Shown in pieces: positions 36,110 to 44,714 of a stretch of DNA of 64,000 bases. The notes beneath the pieces are model-generated. The model was not told where the DNA came from and did no database searches. It saw only the letters and a program-made list of their open reading frames with translations. Each line of letters opens with the position of its first letter. Position 1 is the stretch's first letter. The stretch is from positions 1-64,000 of the forward strand of contig NZ_JAABOK010000003.1 in the NCBI RefSeq assembly GCF_009928525.1, read 5' to 3'. The position numbers were made by a program, and so were the translations under genes. This stretch comes from Chitinophaga solisilvae (GTDB taxonomy: Bacteria; Bacteroidota; Bacteroidia; Chitinophagales; Chitinophagaceae).

Positions 36110-37533
36110 TTTGCTTTCAGGTCATTGTCTTCTCCTGTAATTTGCTCCGGTAGTTTTTCCGGGGTATCCGTAACGTCTTCCTGATTATCATCTTCCTGGG
36201 AAGCAGTGAGATCTACCGTCATCTGGCGGGGCATCGTTTTTTTATTATCAAGGCCCAGCCGCCGCATTCTTTCAGCACGTCCTACGAGGTTGCCGTGGCC
36301 GGTCACCAGTTTGTTCATCGCGCTTTCATATACGTTCTGGCTGCGTTTGAGGTGCTCTCCTACCAGGCCCATGTCTTCCGCGAAGCCTACAAATTTATCA
36401 TAGAGGGCGCTGCCCTGCCGTACAATTTCTTCCGCATTTTTATTCTGGTTATCCAGCCGCCACATGGCATCAATGATACGCAGGGTAGCCAGCAGAGAGG
36501 GCACGCTCACCAGGATGATTTTCCGGCGGAAGGCAAAATCGTACAGGTCTTCTTCCTGCTGCATAATAGCCAGGGCGTATGCCGGTTCAATCGGGATGAA
36601 CAGCATCACAAAATCTGTGGTGTTGTTGTACAGGGTGTGATAGGCCTTGCGGCTCAGTTCACTTACATGGTTTTTTACGGATTGTACATGCAGCTTCAGC
36701 ATTTGTTGCTTCTCGGTTTCGTCGGTAGCGCTGCAGTATTGTTCATAGGCTTTCAGGGAAACTTTGGAATCAATGACCAGCTGCCTGTTTTCGGGGAGTT
36801 GCAGTACCATATCCGGCATTCTGAGCTGACCTGTTTCATCCCGCTGTGCATCCTGGGTGATGTAGTGGATGCCTTTCTCCAGACCGGAAGCCTGCAGCAC
36901 TTTCTCCAGAATCATTTCTCCCCAGTTGCCTTGCTTTTTGGTGTCTGCCTTCAGGGCATTGGTGAGGTTGTTGGCTTCACGGGAAAGAGTCTGATTCAGC
37001 TGCAATAGCCGTTGCAGTTCGTTTTTCAGTTCTGCGCGCTGGGTGGTTTCCGCCACCAGCGATTGCTGTACGCTGCTGCGGAAGCTGTCTATCTTTTCCG
37101 CCAGCGGTTTAAGGATATCATCCATTTTCACCTGGTTCTGCTGCATAAACGTACCGGATATACGTTGCAGCAATTGCTGGGCAGTATTTTCAAACTGTAC
37201 TTTAAAATCTTCATTCACCTGCTGCAGCCGGTCTTTCTCTCCGTGCAGCTGCTGCTGCAGGTATTTATTCTGTTCCATCAGCCGGCCCTGCTCCGCCATC
37301 AGCGAGGCAAATTCTTCGTTTATCCGTTCCAGTTGCTGCTGTTTCTCTTTCAACAGTAACTGTTTGTCATCCAGCATATTGGCCAGGTATTCCTGGCGCG
37401 CTTCCAGCTGCGCACTCCGTTCCTGCTGCCGGCCGGCCTCCTGCTGCAGCTGCCTGTTCCGCTGCAGCATCACATAGCCCCAGCTCCCCAGCGCTATCGC
37501 TCCTATCCCCGTAACAATCAATAATATCAGCAT
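36106..37533 (-). CDS. rmuC: DNA recombination protein RmuC
   Basis: A 475-residue RmuC homologue. It has an N-terminal membrane segment (MLILLIVTGIGAIALGSW), then a long coiled coil (about residues 25-190, rich in Gln, Glu and Leu), then the conserved RmuC domain: KKQGNWGEMILEKVLQASGL, MPDMVLQLPENRQLVIDSKV and FVMLFIPIEPAYALAI. In E. coli RmuC lowers inversion at short inverted repeats, a role worth noting beside this window's many palindromes. The start is ATG 37533, before the membrane segment. It is the next gene after kdnB on the minus strand but is separated by a long hairpin. Confidence 0.93.
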   Translation of the reverse strand: MLILLIVTGIGAIALGSWGYVMLQRNRQLQQEAGRQQERSAQLEARQEYLANMLDDKQLLLKEKQQQLERINEEFASLMAEQGRLMEQNKYLQQQLHGEKDRLQQVNEDFKVQFENTAQQLLQRISGTFMQQNQVKMDDILKPLAEKIDSFRSSVQQSLVAETTQRAELKNELQRLLQLNQTLSREANNLTNALKADTKKQGNWGEMILEKVLQASGLEKGIHYITQDAQRDETGQLRMPDMVLQLPENRQLVIDSKVSLKAYEQYCSATDETEKQQMLKLHVQSVKNHVSELSRKAYHTLYNNTTDFVMLFIPIEPAYALAIMQQEEDLYDFAFRRKIILVSVPSLLATLRIIDAMWRLDNQNKNAEEIVRQGSALYDKFVGFAEDMGLVGEHLKRSQNVYESAMNKLVTGHGNLVGRAERMRRLGLDNKKTMPRQMTVDLTASQEDDNQEDVTDTPEKLPEQITGEDNDLKAN

Positions 37534-37586
37534 ATACTTATCCCCCTTGATGCAATCTAAATTTTTACTACGCACTGAACCTGCGT

Positions 37587-37730
37587 ATCATTTGGTTATT
37601 TTATTATTTTATTATTTGAGATTTGAGATTTGAGATTTGAGATTTGAAGATAAAAAAGATGCCTTCCGGAATAACCAGAAGGCATCTTTTTTATCTTCAA
37701 ATCTCAAATAATAAAATAACAAAATGATTA
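37587..37730. repeat. Inverted repeat with GAGATTT expansion and terminator core
   Basis: The inner stem 37641-37666/37678-37703 is a perfect 26 bp with an 11-base loop (37667-37677). On the minus strand its core reads GATGCCTTC...GAAGGCATC followed by six T, a good intrinsic terminator for kdnB. The outer arms are A+T rich and unequal: the left arm has four tandem GAGATTT units (37618-37645), the right arm only one. The right arm runs into the kdnB stop codon. Confidence 0.92.
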
Positions 37731-38804
37731 AAGTTTTTCGTAGAGCTTACGCAGGCGCTCACGGGTCATAATCTGCTGCCAGTCTTTGCCCAGTGCATTT
37801 TCCCAGAGCGGCGCCATTCCCAGCGACACGTTAATCATTGTGTCAAACTGTTCATCAGTCAGCCCTTTGGTAATGCCCTGCGGAATATCGATGTTGTGTT
37901 TTTTCACCATCTCCTTGAATTTCTTCACGCCGTCAGGGTAAAATTCTTCCAGCTTATCGAACACAATACAGTTACCGATACCGTGCTTGGTACCCAGCAG
38001 GTATGCCAGTCCGTAGCTTACCGCGTGGGCTACACCTACCTGAGAGTAGGCAATACTCATACCGCCGGCATAGGAAGCCATCATCAGTTTTTCGTCTGCA
38101 TCGTCGTCCCATACTTCTTTCTGCAGGAAAATTTCTTCGCACAGCTCCTGGGCTTTTTCGCCATAGGATTGGCTGAAGGCGTTCAGGTAAGTACCTGTCA
38201 GCGATTCCACGCAGTGAATGAAGCAATCCATGGCAGTGTAAAAGCGCTGGTTAGGCTCTACTGTTTTTGTCAGGGACGGATCGAGCACGATCTGGTCAAA
38301 CGGGGTAAAGTCAGAGTTCATACCCAGTTTGCGGGTAGGCCCTGTCAATACGCAGGTGCGGCTTACTTCCGCGCCGGTGCCGGAAATGGTAGGAATACCT
38401 ACTTTATAAACACCCGGTACCTTCACGAGATCCCAACCCTGGTAGTCTGCGGATGAACCGGGATTGGTCATCATCAGCGCTACGGCTTTGGCCATATCCA
38501 TCACGGAGCCGCCGCCGATACCAATGATACCAGACACCTCGCCGAATTCAGCTTTCAGCTCATCACGGATTTTATCTACGGTGGTTGTTTTAGGCTCGTA
38601 GGTTACGTCTATCACCACAATTTTGTCTTTCCCCTGTAAAGGAATGCGGGACAAAAACGCTGTCTTATCCTGGAAATACTCGTCCACGAAAAATATCATG
38701 GGAGCATCGCCTTTACGCCTGGGGGCCAGTATTTCGCCCAGCTGATCAAAACATCCGCTGCCGTAAACTACGTAGTCCACCATTTTAAAATTCCTGAATT
38801 TCAT
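37728..38804 (-). CDS. kdnB: Kdo 8-oxidase (3-deoxy-alpha-D-manno-octulosonate 8-oxidase)
   Basis: A 358-residue iron-dependent alcohol dehydrogenase. The cofactor motif is GIGGGSVMDMAKAVAL (residues 95-110), and the metal ligands fit Asp193 and His197 (AMDCFIHCVES), His260 and His274. Segments such as YQGWDLVKVPGVYKVGIPTI and GTGAEVSRTCVLTGPTRKLG resemble the Shewanella enzyme KdnB, which oxidises C8 of Kdo to an aldehyde for amination by KdnA. It is third in kdnA-kdsB-kdnB, 20 bases after kdsB. The frame is open 57 residues upstream but only MKFRNFKMVDYVVYG (ATG 38804) matches the family. Identification rests on remembered sequence and on the neighbours. Confidence 0.87.
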   Translation of the reverse strand: MKFRNFKMVDYVVYGSGCFDQLGEILAPRRKGDAPMIFFVDEYFQDKTAFLSRIPLQGKDKIVVIDVTYEPKTTTVDKIRDELKAEFGEVSGIIGIGGGSVMDMAKAVALMMTNPGSSADYQGWDLVKVPGVYKVGIPTISGTGAEVSRTCVLTGPTRKLGMNSDFTPFDQIVLDPSLTKTVEPNQRFYTAMDCFIHCVESLTGTYLNAFSQSYGEKAQELCEEIFLQKEVWDDDADEKLMMASYAGGMSIAYSQVGVAHAVSYGLAYLLGTKHGIGNCIVFDKLEEFYPDGVKKFKEMVKKHNIDIPQGITKGLTDEQFDTMINVSLGMAPLWENALGKDWQQIMTRERLRKLYEKL

Positions 38805-38824
38805 ATATCCGTCTTGGTTAGATG

Positions 38825-39550
38825 TTATAAATACTTCGCTGCTTTCACCAGATCTTCCGGCGTATCTATTTCCACTCCCATGTAGGAGGTGAGCACCATT
38901 TTCATGGGTACGCCGTTTTCGAGATAACGCAGGCATTCTATCTTCTCCGCACTTTCCAGTGGCGTCATCGGCCACTGGGTGAAGTCCATCAGGGTTTGCC
39001 TGCGGAAGGCGTAAATGCCGATATGCTCGTAGTAAACCGGTTTTATCTCCTTGTTGCGCGGGTAGGGAATCACGGAGCGGGAGAAGAATAAGGCATTGAA
39101 ATTCTTGTCTACTGCCACCTTCACGTAATTAGGGTCCGCGATGGATGCCTCATCGTGCAGTTCCTGCATGAGAGAGGCTACCTGTACGTTTTTGCCGGCT
39201 TCACCTTCAAACACCTGCAGCAGTTTTTCCAGTGGTTCTCGCTGTGTAAAGGGTTCATCGCCCTGTACGTTCACCACAATATCCACATCCATATCTGCAA
39301 CGGCTTCGGCTATACGATCGGAACCGCTTTCGTGTTCCTTTTTGCTCATGATAGCTTTACCACCGTGGCTTATAATCTCGTTGTAAATAATATCGCTGTC
39401 TGTCACCACCATTACCTCGTCGAATACGCCTGTATTCACCGTGGATTCGTAGGTGCGCAGAATCACCGTTTTTCCGCCCAGGTCGGCCATCATCTTTCCG
39501 GGGAAACGGGTGGCGCCGTAACGGGCAGGTATCAGTCCTATTTTCTTCAT
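38825..39550 (-). CDS. kdsB: CMP-Kdo synthetase (probably for 8-amino-Kdo)
   Basis: A 241-residue cytidylyltransferase that activates Kdo-type sugars with CTP for lipid A glycosylation. Family motifs: [15 protein letters not shown] near residues 6-20, [12 protein letters not shown], and the C-terminal [17 protein letters not shown]. It lies between kdnA and kdnB (13 and 20 bases), so the sugar handled here is likely 8-amino-3,8-dideoxy-manno-octulosonate rather than plain Kdo; in Shewanella the enzyme of the cluster prefers the amino form. Start ATG 39550 gives the family N-terminus [12 protein letters not shown]. It acts in the cytoplasm before transfer by a Kdo transferase not seen here. 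Confidence 0.92.
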   Translation of the reverse strand: MKKIGLIPARYGATRFPGKMMADLGGKTVILRTYESTVNTGVFDEVMVVTDSDIIYNEIISHGGKAIMSKKEHESGSDRIAEAVADMDVDIVVNVQGDEPFTQREPLEKLLQVFEGEAGKNVQVASLMQELHDEASIADPNYVKVAVDKNFNALFFSRSVIPYPRNKEIKPVYYEHIGIYAFRRQTLMDFTQWPMTPLESAEKIECLRYLENGVPMKMVLTSYMGVEIDTPEDLVKAAKYL

Positions 39551-39563
39551 GATTGCAGTTTTA

Positions 39564-40754
39564 TTACAGCGCACTTTTCACGGCGTTCACCAGTTTCTCT
39601 GCTCTTTCCTGTACTTCGGCATCGCTCCAGGACAGGTTGATAGGCGTAGAGATATTTCTGCTGATGATACTGTCTGACGCAGGGAATTCTTTTGTTTTAT
39701 AGATTTCCATTGCCTGCTTCAGGCCCGGAGGAAATGGCGTTAATACGGTTCCCTGTTTGAAATGATCCCACTGGCGGATATAATGCCAGTTGTTATCATA
39801 GTAGTAGAAGGCAGGTAAACCGGCAGCTTTCATATTGGCAGTGGCTTTGCGCGCCTGGTCTGCTTCCGGCAGGAAGAAGGACAGGAAGGTAGCGCTATCG
39901 CCGGCTTCATCGGGCAGGCGACGGAAAGTTACGCCTGGCACGGTAGCCAGCGCATCTTTGAATATTTTTTTGATACGGCGCTGGATAGACAGGAAGGTAT
40001 CCAGTTTGCGGATCTGCGCGAGGCCCACTGCTGCGTGCAGCTCGGAGATACGGTAGTTGTATCCGATGAACGGGTGCAGGTCCGCCCCGCGATCCACGCC
40101 CAGGTGGTCATGGCCGTGGTCCGTATAGCCGTCGCATTTAGTATATACGTCTTTGTTATTGGTAATGATGGCTCCGCCTTCCGCGCAGGTAATCGTTTTC
40201 ACAAAGTCGAAAGAGAAGGTGCCGGCATCGCCGATAGATCCGAGGGCTTTGCCTTTGTAGGTAGCGCCGAAAGACTGGCAGGCATCTTCGAGCAGGAGCA
40301 GGTTATGCTTTTTGCAGATGGCCTGCAGCGCGTCCAGATCAGCCATAGCACCACACATATGCACCGGCATTACCGCTTTGGTGTTGGGGGTGATCGCTGC
40401 TTCCACCGCTTTCGGATCAAGGGTGAGGGTATCATCCACATCTACCAGTACCGGAGTAGCGCCAACTGAAAATACGGATTCAAAGCTGGCTACGAAAGTA
40501 AAGGTAGGCATGATGATTTCATCGCCGGCGCCCAGTCCCAGGGCAGCCATGGCGGTTGTCAGGGCAGCGGTACCGCTGGAAGCAAGTTGCGTGTATTGTA
40601 CATTCAGTTTATCGCAAATAGCCTGTTCCAGCTCTTTTGCTTTCCAGATGCCTTTACGCGGACCGTCAAATCCGTAACGCATCATGATTCCTGTTTCCAG
40701 TACGTCGTTTACTTCTTTCCTTTCCTCGGCGCCAAATAGTTCATATCCGGGCAT
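39564..40754 (-). CDS. kdnA: 8-amino-3,8-dideoxy-Kdo aminotransferase
   Basis: A 396-residue PLP-dependent aminotransferase of the DegT/DnrJ/EryC1 family. The PLP Lys is Lys186 in [31 protein letters not shown] binds the phosphate and [14 protein letters not shown] holds the stacking and Asp residues. A Phe at the position before Val-Lys and the block [19 protein letters not shown] agree with KdnA, which converts the 8-aldehyde made by KdnB into 8-amino-Kdo. It is the first gene of the three-gene set. Other members of this large family make other amino sugars; the neighbours KdsB and the KdnB-like enzyme settle the choice. Confidence 0.87.
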   Translation of the reverse strand: MPGYELFGAEERKEVNDVLETGIMMRYGFDGPRKGIWKAKELEQAICDKLNVQYTQLASSGTAALTTAMAALGLGAGDEIIMPTFTFVASFESVFSVGATPVLVDVDDTLTLDPKAVEAAITPNTKAVMPVHMCGAMADLDALQAICKKHNLLLLEDACQSFGATYKGKALGSIGDAGTFSFDFVKTITCAEGGAIITNNKDVYTKCDGYTDHGHDHLGVDRGADLHPFIGYNYRISELHAAVGLAQIRKLDTFLSIQRRIKKIFKDALATVPGVTFRRLPDEAGDSATFLSFFLPEADQARKATANMKAAGLPAFYYYDNNWHYIRQWDHFKQGTVLTPFPPGLKQAMEIYKTKEFPASDSIISRNISTPINLSWSDAEVQERAEKLVNAVKSAL

Positions 40755-40804
40755 AAACTGTTGATTTTAAAATATAATTGAATGGTAACGCTAAAATAGT
40801 GCTG

Positions 40805-40812
40805 CAAAGTTA
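40805..40812 (-). promoter_or_regulatory. Candidate -7 box TAACTTTG for kdnA
   Basis: On the minus strand this reads TAACTTTG, an exact TAnnTTTG match 50 bases before the kdnA start. A -33-like TTTG (40839-40842) is present but about six bases too far away. Confidence 0.4.
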
Positions 40813-40825
40813 CTATAAACAGTAT

Positions 40826-40857
40826 TGCGTTACATCGCAAATTCTGTTTATCTTTTG
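40826..40857 (+). promoter_or_regulatory. Candidate promoter of the SnoaL-like gene
   Basis: TTG at 40826-40828 and TATCTTTT at 40850-40857 are 21 bases apart, the usual Bacteroidota spacing; the -7 box has one T too many to be exact. ATG 40871 follows closely. Confidence 0.4.
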
Positions 40858-40870
40858 CTAAAAATTTAAC

Positions 40871-41308
40871 ATGCGTTTTGTATTGTACCTGATTTTGATA
40901 GGATCCTTTGCAGCATTGCCTTCCCGGCAGCTGCGCGCTCAGAACCCTGATGTGCAGCAAATAAAGTCTGTCCTGGCCGGACAGTCTGCCGCCTGGAATA
41001 AAGGCGACCTGCAGGCATTTATGCAACCCTACTGGCATTCGGACTCTCTGATGTTCGTCGGAAAAGACGGTGTTACCTATGGCTGGCAGCCTACACTGGA
41101 CCGTTATAAGAAAACCTATCCCGGCAAGGCAGCCATGGGTCAGCTGACCTTCAACCTGCTGGAGTTCAAGCCGCTGGCAGCAGATGTGTACCTGGTAATC
41201 GGTAAATGGCACCTGAAACGCACTATTGGCAACCTGCAGGGACATTTCAGCATCTTACTCCGCAAAATAGACGGGGAATGGAATATCATTGCAGACCATA
41301 GCAGCTGA
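40871..41308 (+). CDS. Secreted SnoaL/DUF4440-like (NTF2 fold) protein
   Basis: A 145-residue protein with a signal peptide (MRFVLYLILIGSFAALPSRQLRA) and one NTF2-fold domain: VQQIKSVLAGQSAAWNKGDL, FMQPYWHSDSLMFVG, TLDRYKKTYPGKAAMGQL and HFSILLRKIDGEWNIIADHSS. This is the DUF4440/SnoaL-like pattern seen in many small secreted Bacteroidota proteins. Catalytic residues are not conserved enough to name a reaction; ligand binding is as likely as catalysis. It is transcribed alone, divergent from kdnA. Confidence 0.85.
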   Translation: MRFVLYLILIGSFAALPSRQLRAQNPDVQQIKSVLAGQSAAWNKGDLQAFMQPYWHSDSLMFVGKDGVTYGWQPTLDRYKKTYPGKAAMGQLTFNLLEFKPLAADVYLVIGKWHLKRTIGNLQGHFSILLRKIDGEWNIIADHSS

Positions 41309-41309
41309 T

Positions 41310-41337
41310 AAAAAAAACCATCCTAAGAATAGGATGG
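41310..41337 (-). terminator. Intrinsic terminator reading minus strand
   Basis: CCATCCT (41318-41324) pairs with AGGATGG (41331-41337) around a 6-base loop. An A8 run at 41310-41317 gives a T8 tail on the minus strand, so it ends minus-strand transcripts such as the 63-codon gene at 41430; it lies 1 base after the stop of the plus-strand gene. Confidence 0.7.
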
Positions 41338-41429
41338 CCGCTATACACCACAACATTAAAGAAGAAATTCCGATAGCTTTTATCGGCTTCTTTATTAAAA
41401 AATGTAAGGTTTTCCCAGGATATGGTCTG

Positions 41430-41621
41430 TTAATGTCTTTTATCCTTTTCGCTATCCCGCACGGTTTTGTTCTCTTTTTCCGGTTTATCGGACAGACTGC
41501 CGTGCAGCGGATTGCGGGTTGTTGATCCTTTATCGGTGTCCAGTATCTCTACCGGCTTCTTGCTATGTTCCCCATACGCTTCCGTATGCTTGTCCTGTTT
41601 CTTTTTCATCACAATAATCAT
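41430..41621 (-). CDS. 63-residue very hydrophilic protein, unrecognised
   Basis: A short frame starting ATG 41621 (or ATG 41609, which gives the more usual MKKKQDKHTEAYGEH). The product is highly charged, rich in Lys, Asp and Glu, with no hydrophobic segment, and looks disordered: VEILDTDKGSTTRNPLHGSL followed by a charged tail. I know of no function. Support for a real gene is modest: sensible start, charged composition unlike an antisense shadow, and a terminator with a T8 tail in its direction 93 bases downstream. It may be a small stress-type protein. Confidence 0.45.
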   Translation of the reverse strand: MIIVMKKKQDKHTEAYGEHSKKPVEILDTDKGSTTRNPLHGSLSDKPEKENKTVRDSEKDKRH

Positions 41622-41995
41622 TTAGCAGGATGAAGAAATACCGTTACACTGAATAACGGGGCAAACATTATTCCAAGGGGCCAATGCCGGAAATATGGCT
41701 GATAGCGGACTGTATACGTGGTGCCCCCTCCACAAGTACTTCATGCACAATGTGAAAAGATCCCTACATCCTTTACTGCGAAAATATGGCAGTGTTCATT
41801 AACATTAGATTTACAAAGCCTGTAATCTTTTTCTCATATCAACATACTATCTTTGTGTCCGCAAAATTGTTTTAACCCATAACCTCTGATCAACCAAAGT
41901 AATTTTAATCCGTACCGCCCAAAAACCTACTGAAATTTTTTACCACTTCCTGTTTAAAACCCGGTAATCTATTCATCTATAACTTTTAACTGGTT
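41622..41995. other. 374-bp region without a gene; 5' region of the CAP gene
   Basis: I see no convincing frame on either strand. It holds an exact -7 match TATCTTTG (41848-41855, plus strand), which would give the CAP lipoprotein gene an untranslated leader of about 130 bases, and a weak stem GTGG...CCAC near 41719-41734. The 63-codon gene's own promoter must lie at its left end. Confidence 0.5.
41848..41855 (+). promoter_or_regulatory. Candidate -7 box TATCTTTG for the CAP lipoprotein gene
   Basis: Exact TAnnTTTG match 141 bases before ATG 41996. The -33 region is T rich (ATCTTTTT) without a clear TTTG. Confidence 0.4.
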
Positions 41996-42535
41996 ATGTC
42001 CGGGAAAATTATGTGTGCAGTATTCATTATTGCTGTTGTTATCCTTACTGGCTGTTCTAAAGAAGCCCCTGTATTCCCTGTGGAGAAAGGGCCTGAAGCT
42101 ACAGACACGCTTACCGTGCCTGAAAATATAGTAGACCGTAAAGCGCTGCTGGAGCTGGTAAACGGTATCCGCAGCCGTGGCTGCAACTGTGGCGGCGAAC
42201 AGATGCCTGCCGTAGGCCCGCTCACCTGGAGTGGCCTGCTGGAAAAAGCAGCCTATCTCCATAGTAAAGACATGACGATCAATAAATACTTTGATCATAA
42301 CGCACCCAACGGCTCCACGCCTGCTTCACGCATAGACGCGGCCGGTTACCGCTGGAATGTTTACGGGGAAAATATCGCTTCGGGAAATATGGAAGAACAG
42401 GCGGTAGTACTGGGATGGCTGAGCAGCCCGCTGCATTGCCGCAACATGATGAAAGGTAATTTCACCGAGTTCGCGGTTGGCCGTTCTGAAAGAAACTGGA
42501 CGATGGTACTGGGCAGCAGAAGCGCCTCACACTAA
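41996..42535 (+). CDS. CAP (SCP/PR1) domain lipoprotein
   Basis: A 179-residue lipoprotein: the signal MSGKIMCAVFIIAVVILTGC places the lipid Cys at residue 20. A CAP domain follows from about residue 45 (LLELVNGIRSRGCNCGGEQM, LTWSGLLEKAAYLHSKDM, YFDHNAPNGSTPASRI, YGENIASG and HCRNMMKGNFTEFAVG). The conserved His and Glu of the CAP cavity are present (FDHN and GENIA). Bacterial CAP proteins of this kind are exported and of mostly unknown role. Its stop codon abuts the stop of the next, convergent gene with no base between. Confidence 0.88.
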   Translation: MSGKIMCAVFIIAVVILTGCSKEAPVFPVEKGPEATDTLTVPENIVDRKALLELVNGIRSRGCNCGGEQMPAVGPLTWSGLLEKAAYLHSKDMTINKYFDHNAPNGSTPASRIDAAGYRWNVYGENIASGNMEEQAVVLGWLSSPLHCRNMMKGNFTEFAVGRSERNWTMVLGSRSASH

Positions 42536-42808
42536 TCAGGGCGCATCCATCTTTTTGCGCCAGAAGCGCCATATCATGTAGATGTATGCCACGAGGGTTA
42601 CGCCAAACCACGTATAAAAGAAAATCATGCGGCCGGGAGTGGATTCTTCCGGCACTGCAAACCCCAGGTACAACCCCAGGAATACATTTATCATCATCCA
42701 GAAAAGACCGATAAATATGGTCCGCATTATTTTAATCAGGAACCAGAATAGTTCCCGGTCAAGTTTATTCGGATCTTCCACTGGTTTTTCTTCCGGTTCT
42801 TCTGCCAT
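42536..42808 (-). CDS. Two-helix membrane protein, unrecognised
   Basis: A 90-residue protein with an acidic N-terminus (MAEEPEEKPVEDPNKLDREL) and two membrane segments, roughly IMRTIFIGLFWMMINVFLGL and MIFFYTWFGVTLVAYIYMIW, ending in a basic tail RRFWRKKMDAP-like (WRFWRKKMDAP). I do not recognise the family beyond its being a small Bacteroidota-type inner-membrane protein. It lies 18 bases downstream of the GH25 gene on the same strand, so the two are probably co-transcribed, and it may be connected to the cell envelope. Confidence 0.7.
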   Translation of the reverse strand: MAEEPEEKPVEDPNKLDRELFWFLIKIMRTIFIGLFWMMINVFLGLYLGFAVPEESTPGRMIFFYTWFGVTLVAYIYMIWRFWRKKMDAP

Positions 42809-42826
42809 AAAATAAATTCAATAATA

Positions 42827-43570
42827 CTAAGGTATGCACAGTTTCATTAGATCGGAGCTGTCTCCCTTAAAAACGTTAAAATCCACGGTTGTTCTGATAC
42901 CATTCACCCGGCCAATATCACTGTGTTGCCAGAACAGCCAGGCACGGTTCGATGCCGGGCGTTCTTTCTGATAATAATGTGCTATCCACAACGGGTAATC
43001 ATCAAATTCATTGCCGAGATAGGTTTCATAAAAATGAATATTGGTGTATATAATCGGCTTCACTTTATATGCTTTTTCCATCTCTTCCAGCCATATCTTA
43101 GCCGTGCTGCGGATCACCGCAGCCGGCTGGTTATTGCTGGTTTCTATGTCCAGCACCGGTGGCAGGTCGCCGGACTGCAGCGCTACCACATTCTGAAAAT
43201 TGATGGCCTGTTTGATCGGATCACGGGTACTGTAGAAAAAATGATAGGCTCCCCGTACCAGCCCTGCCTTGCCTGCCCGCTCCCAGTTTTGCCTGAATGC
43301 TGCATCCTGGCGCGTAATGCCTTCGGTAGCCTTGATAAAGGCAAAGGATATACGAATTTTATCTACCTGCATCTGTTTTACAGCATGCCAGTTGATCTCC
43401 TTCTGAAATTTGGATACGTCAATTCCATGGATTTTATAATTCACCGGCATATCAATACCAAATTCATCATAGCGTACAAATGAAATCTTTTCCTCCCTTT
43501 TGTACCACCATATTGCAGCCCCGATGGCTATGACAATCACAAACAATAATTTTATCCAGATGCTTTTCAC
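42827..43570 (-). CDS. Glycoside hydrolase family 25 lysozyme
   Basis: A 247-residue muramidase-type enzyme. One N-terminal membrane anchor (IWIKLLFVIVIAIGAAIWWY) is followed by the GH25 TIM barrel: IHGIDVSKFQKEINWHAV, ISFAFIKATEGIT, GAYHFFYSTRDP, the catalytic acid pair in PPVLDIET and LFWQHSDIGRVNGI. GH25 enzymes cut the MurNAc-GlcNAc bond of peptidoglycan; here the enzyme is probably anchored on the periplasmic side and used in wall remodelling rather than phage lysis, as no phage genes are near. The start is GTG 43570; no ATG lies before the membrane segment. Confidence 0.92.
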   Translation of the reverse strand: MKSIWIKLLFVIVIAIGAAIWWYKREEKISFVRYDEFGIDMPVNYKIHGIDVSKFQKEINWHAVKQMQVDKIRISFAFIKATEGITRQDAAFRQNWERAGKAGLVRGAYHFFYSTRDPIKQAINFQNVVALQSGDLPPVLDIETSNNQPAAVIRSTAKIWLEEMEKAYKVKPIIYTNIHFYETYLGNEFDDYPLWIAHYYQKERPASNRAWLFWQHSDIGRVNGIRTTVDFNVFKGDSSDLMKLCIP

Positions 43571-43687
43571 TTTGTTTCAGTTAGTTGCAGGTAAACGGGA
43601 AATAATGCCGGCAGTCCTTTTTTATAGCAAGTATAGGTTATAATTTGTTTAAAGGAGCTACTTTTACACAGGTCAAGTGAATTTTAT

Positions 43688-44713
43688 ATGCCCGATTTTA
43701 ACCTGAATGATACCCTGAACCTTGCCTCCAGGTTCACACCACGGCGGGCCTGGAATGCCACCAAGGTGCTCGCCAGCTACTTCGTCAGCAAATGGACCAA
43801 TAAGCCGGTTCAGTGGGGATATCCTATTTCCATGTCTTTCGAGCCTACTACTTCCTGCAACCTGCGTTGCCCGGAATGTCCCAGTGGTCTCAGGGCCTTT
43901 ACCCGCCCTACCGGTATGCTGGAACAGGACTTCTTCAGAAAAACCATCGACGAAATTTCAAAGGAGCTGCTGTACCTGATTTTCTACTTCCAGGGAGAAC
44001 CTTATCTCAATCCCAGTTTCCTGGAAATGGTGAAATATGCGTCTTCCAAAGGTATCTACACGGCTACCTCTACCAACGCACACTATCTTACCGACGCCAA
44101 CGCCAAAAAAACGGTGGAAAGCGGCCTTGACAGGCTTATCATTTCCATAGACGGCACTACCCAGGACGTATATACGCAGTACCGTGTAGGCGGCAACCTG
44201 GAAAAGGTGATACAAGGCGCTAAAAATATCGTGAAATGGAAAAAGGAACTCAATTCCTCCAAACCATTTGTTTTCTTCCAGTTCCTCGTTGTTAAACCCA
44301 ATGAGCATCAGATAGAAGACATCAAAAAACTGGCAAAGGAAATCGGTGTAGACCAGGTCCGCTTTAAAACAGCACAGGTATATGATTACGAAGAAGGCAA
44401 CCGCCTGATTCCTACCATCGACAAATATTCCCGCTATCACAAAAACGAAGATGGCACCTATGCCATCAAAAATAAACTGGGCAACCACTGCTGGCGCCTG
44501 TGGCACTCCCCCGTTGTTACCTGGGACGGGCTCGTGGTGCCCTGCTGCTTCGATAAAGACGCCCAGCACCGCCTCGGCAACCTGAAGAAAGAATCCTTCA
44601 AAGCCCTCTGGCATAATAAGGAGTATATCCGTTTCCGTAGTCAGATACTGGAAACCCGGAAAAACATTGATATATGTGCGAATTGCAGTGAAGGAACGAA
44701 GGTCTGGGGATAA
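43688..44713 (+). CDS. Radical SAM/SPASM domain protein
   Basis: A 341-residue iron-sulfur enzyme. The radical-SAM 4Fe-4S ligands are Cys57, Cys61 and Cys64 in TTSCNLRCPECPSG. A C-terminal SPASM region supplies further Cys ligands: HCWRLWHSPVVTWDGLVVPCC near residue 275-295 and ICANCSEG at the end. This layout is used by enzymes that modify peptides or proteins and by some glycan or lipid enzymes; no precursor-peptide gene is visible nearby, so the substrate is open. It is a single gene. Its stop lies 1 base before a long palindrome. Confidence 0.9.
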   Translation: MPDFNLNDTLNLASRFTPRRAWNATKVLASYFVSKWTNKPVQWGYPISMSFEPTTSCNLRCPECPSGLRAFTRPTGMLEQDFFRKTIDEISKELLYLIFYFQGEPYLNPSFLEMVKYASSKGIYTATSTNAHYLTDANAKKTVESGLDRLIISIDGTTQDVYTQYRVGGNLEKVIQGAKNIVKWKKELNSSKPFVFFQFLVVKPNEHQIEDIKKLAKEIGVDQVRFKTAQVYDYEEGNRLIPTIDKYSRYHKNEDGTYAIKNKLGNHCWRLWHSPVVTWDGLVVPCCFDKDAQHRLGNLKKESFKALWHNKEYIRFRSQILETRKNIDICANCSEGTKVWG

Positions 44714-44714
44714 T

